This document shows positions 23,927 to 31,732 of a DNA stretch of 38,653 nt, in pieces (the first letter of the stretch is position 1; every line of letters begins with the position of its first letter). The notes beneath the pieces are model-generated. The model was given only the letters and a program-made list of their open reading frames with translations, did no database searches and was not told where the DNA came from. The position numbers and the translations under genes were made by a program. The DNA comes from Bordetella parapertussis (GTDB taxonomy: Bacteria; Pseudomonadota; Gammaproteobacteria; Burkholderiales; Burkholderiaceae_B): NCBI GenBank assembly GCA_945862495.1, contig CAMAYM010000013.1, positions 1 through 38,653 of the forward strand, read 5' to 3'.

Positions 23927-24649
23927 ATGGTAAAACACAATGCAGGACTTTACAAAAATGTTTGCGAGGCGTGTTCGGTGGATAAATTAGAAAAATGGCG
24001 GGGCTACGTCCCTGACGAGGAATTAGAGACTTATAAAAAGGGCGGCTTCGGTGAGCGCATCGGGATGGGCGAACGTGTGGCCTTACTTAATGTCGATACA
24101 ACCTATATGTTTGTCGATCCTGCGTATTCAATGTGCGGTCGGGATATGACTTCGGTGACAGATGCGGTCACTGCACTCACTCAGCAATTTCGGACACTCA
24201 GCCTACCCATCTATTACAGTCGTCGTGATGACCGCAGTCATCCGACTTATCGAGGTGTTTGGAACTACAAGCTTGCCGCACCCGATGCATTTCAATATCA
24301 CAGCGATCCGCGTGCAGATCAATGGCCTGACGCGTATGCACCTAGACCCATCGATCGGATTGTGCTTAAAAATAAACCGTCGTGTTTTTTTGGAACGCCA
24401 CTTGAGTCGTTTCTACGTTATGACGGTATTGACACGATTGTGGTGTGTGGGATCTCAACATCGGGCTGTGTGCGAGGTGCCGTGTCGGATGCATTTGCGC
24501 ACAACTTTAGAGTCATCGTCGTCGAAGAGGCGTGTGGCGACCGAAGTCCTCAGGCCCATCGCGCTAACTTATTTGATATGGATATGAAGTCGGCCGACGT
24601 GGAGTCACTTGCTTATGTGCAGGTGCTGCTCAGTGCAAAGTTTGCATGA
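23927..24649 (+). CDS. Isochorismatase-family (cysteine) hydrolase
   Basis: A 240-residue alpha/beta cysteine hydrolase, similar to N-carbamoylsarcosine amidases and other amide hydrolases of the superfamily. The catalytic Asp lies in LLNVDTTYMF (about 57), the Lys in VLKNKPSCFFGT (about 150), and the nucleophile Cys in VCGISTSGCVRGAVSDA (about 181). A longer frame opens with TTG at 23915; ATG 23927 has been preferred, without a strong ribosome-binding site for either. It diverges from the aldolase with 34 bases between the starts, so they share a control region. The superfamily signature and triad are certain; the amide substrate is unknown. Confidence 0.87.
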   Translation: MVKHNAGLYKNVCEACSVDKLEKWRGYVPDEELETYKKGGFGERIGMGERVALLNVDTTYMFVDPAYSMCGRDMTSVTDAVTALTQQFRTLSLPIYYSRRDDRSHPTYRGVWNYKLAAPDAFQYHSDPRADQWPDAYAPRPIDRIVLKNKPSCFFGTPLESFLRYDGIDTIVVCGISTSGCVRGAVSDAFAHNFRVIVVEEACGDRSPQAHRANLFDMDMKSADVESLAYVQVLLSAKFA

Positions 24650-24656
24650 GCAGCAC
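24623..24656. repeat. Interrupted hairpin over the 3' end of the hydrolase gene
   Basis: GTGCTGCTC (24623-24631) pairs with GAGCAGCAC (24648-24656), and an inner TGCA/TGCA extends the stem. It covers the stop codon between convergent genes. No T run follows, so it may protect or pause the transcript rather than terminate cleanly. Confidence 0.45.
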
Positions 24657-24671
24657 TGAAAATTGATCAGC

Positions 24672-25334
24672 TTAACGATGCCAGGTTGTAAAGGCATCGA
24701 CCTCCATTCTTGTACTTTGATAGCTGTTGATGGGCGCCTCCATATCAGGATAGCCAAGCGACATGGCGACAATCAGTTTCTTACTCGAGGGCAGCCCTAG
24801 AGTCTCTCGAATAGCGTCTGGATAGCCCGATACAGAAGCTTGCATACACGTCCCAAGCCCTGCGCCGTGTGCAGCTAAAGTAAAGGATTGAAGAAATAAG
24901 CCCATATCCAGGGTCGACCAGTGCTCGAGAGACTCATCCATAAAAAAGAAGGCTGCGCAGGGCGCACCAAAAAACTTAAAGTTTTGCAGGCGGAGCTCAT
25001 TACGAAGCTTGCTGTCGTCACGACCGATTCCTAGCGCGTTAAAGCGCCTCGTGCCGTGGTCTTTGGAGCGAAAATCCATCGCTTCAGGCCAGGACTCCGG
25101 GGCTGGGTAGTCGTATTTGGGCGCGGTATTGTCACTGGCGATTTTAAAAAGCTTTTCAGCCAGAGCATCACGCGACTTGCCGGAAACGATAGAGACTTCC
25201 CAAGGCTGTGTGTTTTTATACGATGGACTGCGCCCCGCCGCTTGCAACACCTCTCTGAGTAGGGTCTCAGGAACCGGAGTCTGTTTAAAGCCTCGGATAC
25301 TTTGACGCGAATTGATGCCTTGCAATAAATCCAT
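24672..25334 (-). CDS. Nitroreductase family FMN oxidoreductase (first)
   Basis: A 220-residue FMN-dependent reductase. FMN phosphate residues are in INSRQSIRGFKQTPVP, followed by APSP-like GRSPSYKNTQPWEVSIV, and late SLGYPDMEAPINSYQSTR close the flavin site. The family reduces nitroaromatics, quinones or flavins with NAD(P)H; the physiological substrate is not known. The start at 25334 is supported by GAGG about 10 bases upstream. It is convergent with the isochorismatase-like gene and divergent from a Bug gene 85 bases away. Confidence 0.9.
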   Translation of the reverse strand: MDLLQGINSRQSIRGFKQTPVPETLLREVLQAAGRSPSYKNTQPWEVSIVSGKSRDALAEKLFKIASDNTAPKYDYPAPESWPEAMDFRSKDHGTRRFNALGIGRDDSKLRNELRLQNFKFFGAPCAAFFFMDESLEHWSTLDMGLFLQSFTLAAHGAGLGTCMQASVSGYPDAIRETLGLPSSKKLIVAMSLGYPDMEAPINSYQSTRMEVDAFTTWHR

Positions 25335-25419
25335 CTTGGTGTCTCCTCACTATTTTTATGCGAGGATTGTAGCGATGGTTTACAGTATTGAACAAAATAT
25401 TGATTCTCGGAGACTAAAA

Positions 25420-26382
25420 ATGCGTTTTCTCTTTACCCGTACGCTATTGGCTACTGCCACCCTGTTGGGCGCTACCCTGGCCCATGCAGCCTACCCAGAC
25501 CGCAACATTACTTTGGTCGTGACCTATCCTCCCGGCGGCACCGCAGATCGTGTAGCCCGTCTCATTGCACCCGAGCTTGCCAAAGAGCTGGGACAAAATG
25601 TGATCGTAGACAATCGTGGCGGTGCGGGCGGCATGATTGGTGCAGCCTATGTCGCTAAAGCGGCTCCAGATGGATACACCATCATGCTGGATGCGGCAAA
25701 CCATACGCAAAATCCCGCCTTGCGCAAAATGCAGTTCGATACGCTGAAAGATTTTTCTTCCGTCATGCTTTTACAGCGCGTTCCGAATATTTTGGTATCA
25801 AACCCAACTTTTCAAGCTAAAACGGTTCAAGAGCTGATCAAACTGGCGACCCCTAAAACCCCCGTTGTGCATTACGCCACCTCCGGCGCAGGTAGCGCAC
25901 AGCACTTGGCAGGTGCTTTGTTTAACGCCTTGGCTGGCACACATCTTGAGTCAGTCCATTACAAAGGTGGTGGTTTGGCGATTACTGACGTGATGTCTGG
26001 TCAGGTTCCGCTTGCCTTTGCCACTGTCGGCACGGCTCTTCCACAGATTAAGTCAGGCAAGCTTAATGTCATCGCATCTGGCGGAGAAAAGCGTTCTGCC
26101 GTTTTGCCGAATGTGCCCACAATTGCTGAAAGCGGTGTTAAGGGCTATTCGAGCTACGAGTGGAATGCGATTTTTGCACCCGCTGGCACACCTTCGGCCG
26201 TGATTGACCGTCTCAACGCTGCACTCGTTAAGGTCATGCAGCAGCCTTCGGTCAAGGCCGGTATTGACGCCTTTAGTGGTGAGATCATCGCCTCGTCACC
26301 TCAGCAACTTGAGGACTTCCGCCGTGCTGAGCTCGCTAAATGGCAGCGTGTGGCAAAAGAGTACAACATCAAACTGGATTGA
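25420..26382 (+). CDS. Bug/TctC-family periplasmic binding protein (third)
   Basis: A 320-residue receptor. The start at 25420 is fixed by GGAG ten bases upstream and by a normal signal peptide (MRFLFTRTLLATATLLGATLAHA); the frame runs upstream to 25312 but that part is not plausible. Family segments are ITLVVTYPPGGTADRVARLI, VIVDNRGGAGGMIGAAYVAK and YATSGAGSAQHLAGALFNAL, then VHYKGGGLAITDVMSG. No TctA/TctB partner lies nearby. It is followed by a GC hairpin. Probable carboxylate or aromatic acid ligand. Confidence 0.92.
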   Translation: MRFLFTRTLLATATLLGATLAHAAYPDRNITLVVTYPPGGTADRVARLIAPELAKELGQNVIVDNRGGAGGMIGAAYVAKAAPDGYTIMLDAANHTQNPALRKMQFDTLKDFSSVMLLQRVPNILVSNPTFQAKTVQELIKLATPKTPVVHYATSGAGSAQHLAGALFNALAGTHLESVHYKGGGLAITDVMSGQVPLAFATVGTALPQIKSGKLNVIASGGEKRSAVLPNVPTIAESGVKGYSSYEWNAIFAPAGTPSAVIDRLNAALVKVMQQPSVKAGIDAFSGEIIASSPQQLEDFRRAELAKWQRVAKEYNIKLD

Positions 26383-26388
26383 TGAGCA

Positions 26389-26413
26389 CCCGGGCGGCTA
26401 TCGTTCGCCCGGG
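26389..26413. repeat. GC-rich hairpin between convergent genes
   Basis: CCCGGGCG and CGCCCGGG flank a 9-base centre, overlapping the last codons of the prolyl-tRNA deacylase gene. No T run follows, so a weak or factor-assisted terminator for the Bug gene is possible. Confidence 0.5.
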
Positions 26414-26886
26414 ATAGCGAGCACGGTGGGTGAGTGACCCGTTGTGGCGAGAAATCTTTTGAGCTCCGACTGAGGAATCACAACGGTCTCTGTATTGATC
26501 AAAGGATGTGCTTGAATCGCCTCTGCATTCCAGATGGTCTGATCAATCACAAGCTCCACTTGATTTGATTGATCATGGATCAGGCTGAGTACGCTCACCG
26601 CACCTGATTCCACATTCAAGTGCTGGCGAAGGCGCTCCTTAGAGGCAAAGCCGAGCTTTCTAATGCCCAAAAGCGCACCGAGCTTTTCAAAATCAATCAC
26701 GAGTTTAGGCGGCACAACGACCAAGAGATGCCGCAGACCTTTTTTATCTCTTAAAAAAAGATTTTTATTGCGTGTTCCAGGCACGGAGGGCACCAAGGCG
26801 TCGAACTCGGCGCAAGTATATGTCGCCTGATGCGCGAAGCTTGGAAAATCAAACCGATGGGACGCGAGAAACCGTGAAATCGTCAT
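26398..26886 (-). CDS. YbaK/ProX-type prolyl-tRNA deacylase
   Basis: A 162-residue single-domain aminoacyl-tRNA editing protein. Signatures of the ProXp-ala/PrdX group are the RNKNLFLRDKKGLRHLLVV segment (about 40-60), FASKERLRQHLNVESGAVSV (about 81-101), LSLIHDQSNQVELVID and HPLINTETVVIPQ. Such proteins hydrolyse mischarged Ala-tRNA(Pro) in trans. All expected segments are present and length is usual. It stands alone between convergent and divergent neighbours; no unusual feature. The assignment to the ProXp-ala subgroup rests on the NKNLFLRD segment. Confidence 0.88.
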   Translation of the reverse strand: MTISRFLASHRFDFPSFAHQATYTCAEFDALVPSVPGTRNKNLFLRDKKGLRHLLVVVPPKLVIDFEKLGALLGIRKLGFASKERLRQHLNVESGAVSVLSLIHDQSNQVELVIDQTIWNAEAIQAHPLINTETVVIPQSELKRFLATTGHSPTVLAIPGER

Positions 26887-27047
26887 GTGGAGGAAAAACT
26901 ATCCCTAAATGAGATGAGTGGGATTTTATGTCGCAAGTCCTATATTGCTCCTCACAAATCCTGTCAGTCCCCCCAGTATCCTCAGGCGTTCTGAGTGCTT
27001 GGAACGCTCTACAATACCTACCTTGTTTAAAGAATTGGAATATCACC

Positions 27048-28271
27048 ATGTCCGGCCCGCTTTCACATATCAAAGTCCTGGATTTATCCCGTGTCCTGGC
27101 GGCCCCTTGGGCGGCTCAAAATCTTGCCGATTTAGGTGCGGATGTCATCAAAGTTGAGCGCCCCGTCAAAGGTGACGATTCGCGTGCATTTGCTCCGCCT
27201 TTTCTGAAAGATGAACAAGGTAATGTGACCCGAGAGTCTGCGTATTTTTGTGCGGCAAACCGTGGCAAACGTTCTATCACTATCGATATTTCCAAGCCCG
27301 AAGGGCAGGCGCTTGTTCGTGAACTTGTGAAAAATGTGGATGTGATTCTAGAAAACTACAAAGTGGGTGATCTTGCCCGCTACGGACTCGGCTACGAACA
27401 TATCAAGGCGATCAATCCCGCGATTATTTATTGCTCAGTGACTGGCTTTGGTCAGACCGGACCTGAAAAGGATCGTCCTGGTTACGACTTTATGGCTCAA
27501 GGCATGGGTGGATTGATGAGCGTCACAGGTGAGCGCGATGACCTGCCCGGTGGTGGCCCACAGCGTGTCGGTGTGCCGATTATTGATTTGACAACGGGGA
27601 TGTATGCCAGCGTGGCGATCTGTGCGGCGATCGCGCATCGCGCGGTCACAGGTCAAGGTCAGTGGATTGATGTGTCTTTGCTGGATTCTTGCGTAGCATT
27701 TCTCGCGAATCAGGCTATGAATTATTTTGCGACAGGTGAGGCACCCAAGGCCATCGGGAACGCGCATCCAAACATCGTTCCTTATCAGACGTTTAAAACT
27801 TCTGATGGCGCACTGATCCTTGCATGCGGAAACGATAATTTGTTTAATAAGTTTTGTGAGATTGCTGATTGTATGCATCTTTCCAAGGATCCACTTTATT
27901 CAACTAACGGTGCGCGCGTTAAAAATCGCGAAGCCATCACCAATATTTTGAATGATATTTTCCTGACACGACCCACACGCGAATGGGTCAAAATGTTGGA
28001 TGAGGCGGGAGTGGCCAATGGACCGATTAACAATGTCGCTCAGGTATTTGAAGACCCACAAGTTTTGGCGCGTGGGATGAAAATTGAGTTACCACATGCG
28101 GTGGCGGGCACGGTGCCCTTAGTCGGTAGCCCGATGAAGTTCTCGGAAACCCCGATCAAACACGAGATGCCGCCACCGGCGCTCGGGCAACACACCGATG
28201 AAATTTTGATGTCAGTCTTAAATAAATCACAAGATGAAATCACTTCGCTCAAGACGAAGGGCATCGTTTAA
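27048..28271 (+). CDS. Class III (CaiB/BaiF) acyl-CoA transferase
   Basis: A 407-residue family III CoA-transferase. The nucleotide-end opening is IKVLDLSRVLAAPWAAQNLADLGADVIKVE, then ITIDISKPEGQALVREL, ENYKVGDLARYGLGYE, and CSVTGFGQTGP. The catalytic aspartate is Asp180 in VGVPIIDLTTGMYASVA. The chosen ATG at 27048 gives the standard N-terminus SGPLSHIKVLDLSRV; the frame upstream to 26928 looks non-coding. It is 36 bases upstream of an N-acyl-D-amino-acid deacylase and likely shares its transcript. It would activate an organic acid by moving CoA from a donor such as succinyl-CoA; the acceptor is unknown. Confidence 0.92.
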   Translation: MSGPLSHIKVLDLSRVLAAPWAAQNLADLGADVIKVERPVKGDDSRAFAPPFLKDEQGNVTRESAYFCAANRGKRSITIDISKPEGQALVRELVKNVDVILENYKVGDLARYGLGYEHIKAINPAIIYCSVTGFGQTGPEKDRPGYDFMAQGMGGLMSVTGERDDLPGGGPQRVGVPIIDLTTGMYASVAICAAIAHRAVTGQGQWIDVSLLDSCVAFLANQAMNYFATGEAPKAIGNAHPNIVPYQTFKTSDGALILACGNDNLFNKFCEIADCMHLSKDPLYSTNGARVKNREAITNILNDIFLTRPTREWVKMLDEAGVANGPINNVAQVFEDPQVLARGMKIELPHAVAGTVPLVGSPMKFSETPIKHEMPPPALGQHTDEILMSVLNKSQDEITSLKTKGIV

Positions 28272-28307
28272 TAACAAAACATATTTAAAAATAGTAGGGG
28301 AGACAAC

Positions 28308-29996
28308 ATGTACGATTTGATTATTAGACAGGCTCGCGTATTTGATGGTTTGGGACATCCAGGAAAAATAGCGGACGTTGCTGTTCAAAACGGCGTGGTG
28401 GCTGAGATTGGTGTAGTTACAGGCCCGGCGAAACAAGAAATCGATGCAAAAGGGCTTTCATTGATGCCCGGAATTGTCGACTTGCACACGCACTTCGATG
28501 CACAGGTGACCTGGGATCCTACGATGTCACCGTCTCCCGCCCTTGGTGTGACCACGGTTGTGATGGGGAACTGTGGCTTTGGTATTACACCTTGCCCAGC
28601 AGAACACCGCGAGACCATGATGAAAAATCTCTCGGTGGTCGAGGGTATGGATCTTAATTCCTTGTTAAATGGTATCAAGTGGAATTTCGAGACCTTCAAA
28701 GAGTATATGGATCAGCTGCGTGCAACAAAGCCTTATCTGAATACGGCGCTCTTTGTCGGTCACTCCGTCGTGCGCACTGCGGTGATGGGTCCAGCAGGCT
28801 CTGAAAAGGTGGCCCCTTCGGCGCAAGAGCTCGAAGCGATGTGCCAACTCGTGCGTGAAGCTATGCAAGCGGGTGCGATTGGTTTCGCTTCGTCATTTTC
28901 TCCTAACCATAGCGGTTACGGTGGCATCCCCATGCCCTCAACGATCGCGACGGAGGAGGAGTTACTTGCGCTGTCTGGCGTGATGAAAGAGTTCGACAAG
29001 GGCGTCTTTATGATGGCAACGGGTGCGCGGGCGACACCTGAAGTGATCGAAAAAGTAGCGGCTAATAGCGGCCGTCCCGCCTTTATCTCAACAGTCTTGT
29101 CGATGTACAACCCTGCGACCCCTGATCTTGCCATCACGTATTACGAAAAGGCTGAGCAGGCGCGTGCACGGGGTAATGAGGTCTACATCCTGACAAGTTG
29201 TCAGCCACTTTCTTTCGACTTTACGCTCGAAGAACCCTATCCACTGTATAGCCATTCTGCCTTTGACCGCGTTAAAAATCGTCCGCCCGCAGAAATCTTA
29301 AGTGCCTACAAAGATCCTGCTTTCCGTCAAAAGTTTAGAGAAGACCTTAAAAACCTCAAGCCAGGTATTTTATTTCTTGGTGACTGGAAATATCTCGAGG
29401 TCGGTGAAGTTTCGCTTCCCGAACATGCGGAGCTAGAGGGAATGACCTACGAGGCACTTGGTAAGAAATGGGGTGTGGACCCACTGGATGCCTTCTTTGA
29501 CTTGGGTATCAAAGAAAACTTGAAAAATCATGTCATCGGCAAATTTTTCAATCATATTGATGCCGGCGTAGCCCCTTTGCTCAAACACTCTTCATCTGTC
29601 GTGACCTTGTCAGATGCAGGCGCACATTTGATTTATATGTGTGATGCCGCCTTTGGTTTGCATTTCTTAGGACACTGGGTGCGCAAGACAGGTGAATTTA
29701 CACTTGAAGAAGGCATTCGTCGGATCACCAGTCAGGCGGCGGATCGTTTCAAAATCCCCAATCGCGGACGTTTAATTCAAGGCGCGCCTGCCGATATGTT
29801 GCTGTTTGATCCACAAAATGTGGGCATGACCAAGCTGGAAACCTTACATGATTTGCCAGGGGGCGGTGCACGGAAGGTCCGTTCAGGTACGGGTATTCAT
29901 GGCGTTTGGGTCAATGGCTGTATGGTGCATGATGGCAAAGACTACGTGAAACTGGCCGAAGGCCCAGGCCATGTGATCGATTCTTTTTTACAGTAA
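28308..29996 (+). CDS. Amidohydrolase, N-acyl-D-amino-acid deacylase type
   Basis: A 562-residue metal-dependent amidohydrolase of the D-aminoacylase group. The metal motif HTHFD is at 60-64 (GIVDLHTHFDAQVTWDP), with the family GNCGFGITP (Cys89, a metal ligand in D-aminoacylases) and the C-terminal barrel features SDAGAHLIYMCDAAFG and RRITSQAADRFKIPNRG. AGGGGAG precedes the start. It would hydrolyse an N-acylated D-amino acid or a related cyclic amide. It follows a CoA-transferase by 36 bases and ends 16 bases from a convergent gene. Substrate open. Confidence 0.9.
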   Translation: MYDLIIRQARVFDGLGHPGKIADVAVQNGVVAEIGVVTGPAKQEIDAKGLSLMPGIVDLHTHFDAQVTWDPTMSPSPALGVTTVVMGNCGFGITPCPAEHRETMMKNLSVVEGMDLNSLLNGIKWNFETFKEYMDQLRATKPYLNTALFVGHSVVRTAVMGPAGSEKVAPSAQELEAMCQLVREAMQAGAIGFASSFSPNHSGYGGIPMPSTIATEEELLALSGVMKEFDKGVFMMATGARATPEVIEKVAANSGRPAFISTVLSMYNPATPDLAITYYEKAEQARARGNEVYILTSCQPLSFDFTLEEPYPLYSHSAFDRVKNRPPAEILSAYKDPAFRQKFREDLKNLKPGILFLGDWKYLEVGEVSLPEHAELEGMTYEALGKKWGVDPLDAFFDLGIKENLKNHVIGKFFNHIDAGVAPLLKHSSSVVTLSDAGAHLIYMCDAAFGLHFLGHWVRKTGEFTLEEGIRRITSQAADRFKIPNRGRLIQGAPADMLLFDPQNVGMTKLETLHDLPGGGARKVRSGTGIHGVWVNGCMVHDGKDYVKLAEGPGHVIDSFLQ

Positions 29997-30012
29997 TGGC
30001 TTTAACGCAGGC

Positions 30013-31026
30013 TTAAGGGTTGCTAATCACAACCTTACCAAAGTGTTTTTGTGCTTGTAAATGCTGATAAGCCAGTTTGGCATCTTCAAACTTAAACACT
30101 TTATCGATGACCGGACGCATTAGATTGACATCGATCGCCCTTAGCATGGCCTCAAAGCTTTGCCGACTGCCGACCGTGATCGAACGTGTCGTAATCGATC
30201 GGCCTCGGAATAGTGCAGGATCAAGCTGTTGACCCACACCACCCAAGATACCAACTTGCACGACATGACCGCCAATGGCCGCAGATTTCAGTGAGCTGGC
30301 CAGTGTGCCGGGGCCGCCCACTTCGACAACGAAGTCTGCACCACGTCGAGCGGTTAAGCGCATGACCTCTTTGTCCCACTCTGGATGCGTGGTGTAGTTA
30401 ATGACCTCGTGCGCACCCAGTACGCGAAGTTTGTCTGCTTTAGCATCGCTCGACGTCGTGGCAATCACACGTGCGCCAAACATCCGTGCGAACTGGATTG
30501 CAAAAACTGAGACACCGCCCGAGCCAAGCGTCAGCACGCTGTCACCAGGCATCAGCTGGCGTTGATCTGTCAGGCAGCACCAGGCTGTCACCGCGGCGCA
30601 GGGTAAGGTTGCGGCCTCTTCAAAAGAAAGGTGCGCGGGAATCTTGACCACACCTTGCTCGTTGAGTGCTACAAACTCACTCAGCATGCCATCAATGCTG
30701 CCGCCCATGTCCGTGGAGAGATGCTCGGCAGCAATATGTCCACCCATCCAGCCTTGGAAAAAAGCACCTGCGACGCGATCGCCGATTTTGAGACGTTTGA
30801 CCGCTGAACCGACCGCGACGATTTCGCCTGCGCCATCCGATAAAGGAATCACCCGTGGCTTAGGTGGAACGCGATAGGACCCCCCCATCACCATCAGGTC
30901 ACGGAAGTTGAGGGCATTGGCGCGCACACGGATGACCACATCGTGTGCACCCGGTGTGGGATCCGCCTCTTGATTGAGTGAGAGGTTATCCAAGCTGCCT
31001 GTTTTTTCTAAGCGATACGTTTTCAT
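30013..31026 (-). CDS. Zinc-less MDR oxidoreductase
   Basis: A 337-residue medium-chain dehydrogenase/reductase. The GroES-like start (ANALNFRDLMVMGGSYRVPP) and the Rossmann segment VLTLGSGGVSVFAIQFARMF (about 166-185) are clear. Catalytic-zinc Cys/His ligands of alcohol dehydrogenases and the four-Cys structural lobe are absent, so it resembles quinone-oxidoreductase-like members. NADPH would be the likely cofactor. It is the last gene of the minus-strand run, 58 bases after a nitroreductase. Substrate unknown. Confidence 0.9.
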   Translation of the reverse strand: MKTYRLEKTGSLDNLSLNQEADPTPGAHDVVIRVRANALNFRDLMVMGGSYRVPPKPRVIPLSDGAGEIVAVGSAVKRLKIGDRVAGAFFQGWMGGHIAAEHLSTDMGGSIDGMLSEFVALNEQGVVKIPAHLSFEEAATLPCAAVTAWCCLTDQRQLMPGDSVLTLGSGGVSVFAIQFARMFGARVIATTSSDAKADKLRVLGAHEVINYTTHPEWDKEVMRLTARRGADFVVEVGGPGTLASSLKSAAIGGHVVQVGILGGVGQQLDPALFRGRSITTRSITVGSRQSFEAMLRAIDVNLMRPVIDKVFKFEDAKLAYQHLQAQKHFGKVVISNP

Positions 31027-31084
31027 GGGTGAGATCCGGTCTCTAGATTAAATGTTTAGTCGTTCGCTTGGACAACCTGGTTGA

Positions 31085-31702
31085 TTAAACGATGGTCAGA
31101 ACGTCTTTGAGAGGCAAGCGAGGTTTTTGTGGCCAGTTGCCAGGCGCCGAATATCCGACTGCGATCAGCATGGCCGGGATATCGTTCGCAGACAAATTAA
31201 ACTCTTTTGCCACGCCGGCTGGGTCAAAGCCAATCATCGGACCGCTGACCAATCCCATACCTTGTGCGGCAAGCATCAGGGTCATGGCACCCATTGAGGC
31301 AGAGCGCACGGCCTCGTCACGTTGACGCGCTGTGTTGCCTTCCAGGCCATCATGGGCCATTTTCACCCAGGCGTCTGCCATGGATTGTTCGAGCAATCCG
31401 GAGGCGACTGAGGGCTTGAGTGCATGGGCGAGTCCTTTGTGCGCTTCGAGTTTGCCACACACGATAAATGTCACCGCAGCATCAACAATTTTTTGTTGAC
31501 CATAGGAGACTGCTTTCAGGCGCTCTTTTTCCGCGCGTGATTGGACGGCAATAAATTTCCAATTTTGATAGTTGAATGCAGTGGGTGCGCGTGTCGCGAG
31601 TGTGACCAGCTCTTCGATCTGTGCCGTGGTCAGGGTCTTGGTGGGATCGAACATATTGGCGGAGATACGCTGCTCAATCGCTTCTTTGATCGTATTAGTC
31701 AT
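31085..31702 (-). CDS. Nitroreductase family oxidoreductase (second)
   Basis: A 205-residue FMN-type reductase, only distantly like the other nitroreductase of this window. FMN-end residues are in EQRISANMFDPTKTLT, then LATRAPTAFNYQNWKFIAVQ and the C-terminal IAVGYSAPGNWPQKPRLPL. ATG 31702 (TNTIKEAIEQR) is preferred to the in-frame TTG at 31714. It lies 30 bases after the FAD/Fe-S dehydrogenase gene on the same strand. Substrate is not determinable. Confidence 0.88.
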   Translation of the reverse strand: MTNTIKEAIEQRISANMFDPTKTLTTAQIEELVTLATRAPTAFNYQNWKFIAVQSRAEKERLKAVSYGQQKIVDAAVTFIVCGKLEAHKGLAHALKPSVASGLLEQSMADAWVKMAHDGLEGNTARQRDEAVRSASMGAMTLMLAAQGMGLVSGPMIGFDPAGVAKEFNLSANDIPAMLIAVGYSAPGNWPQKPRLPLKDVLTIV

Positions 31703-31732
31703 ATGAGTTATCAACTTTTAAAAGTGAGTGGT

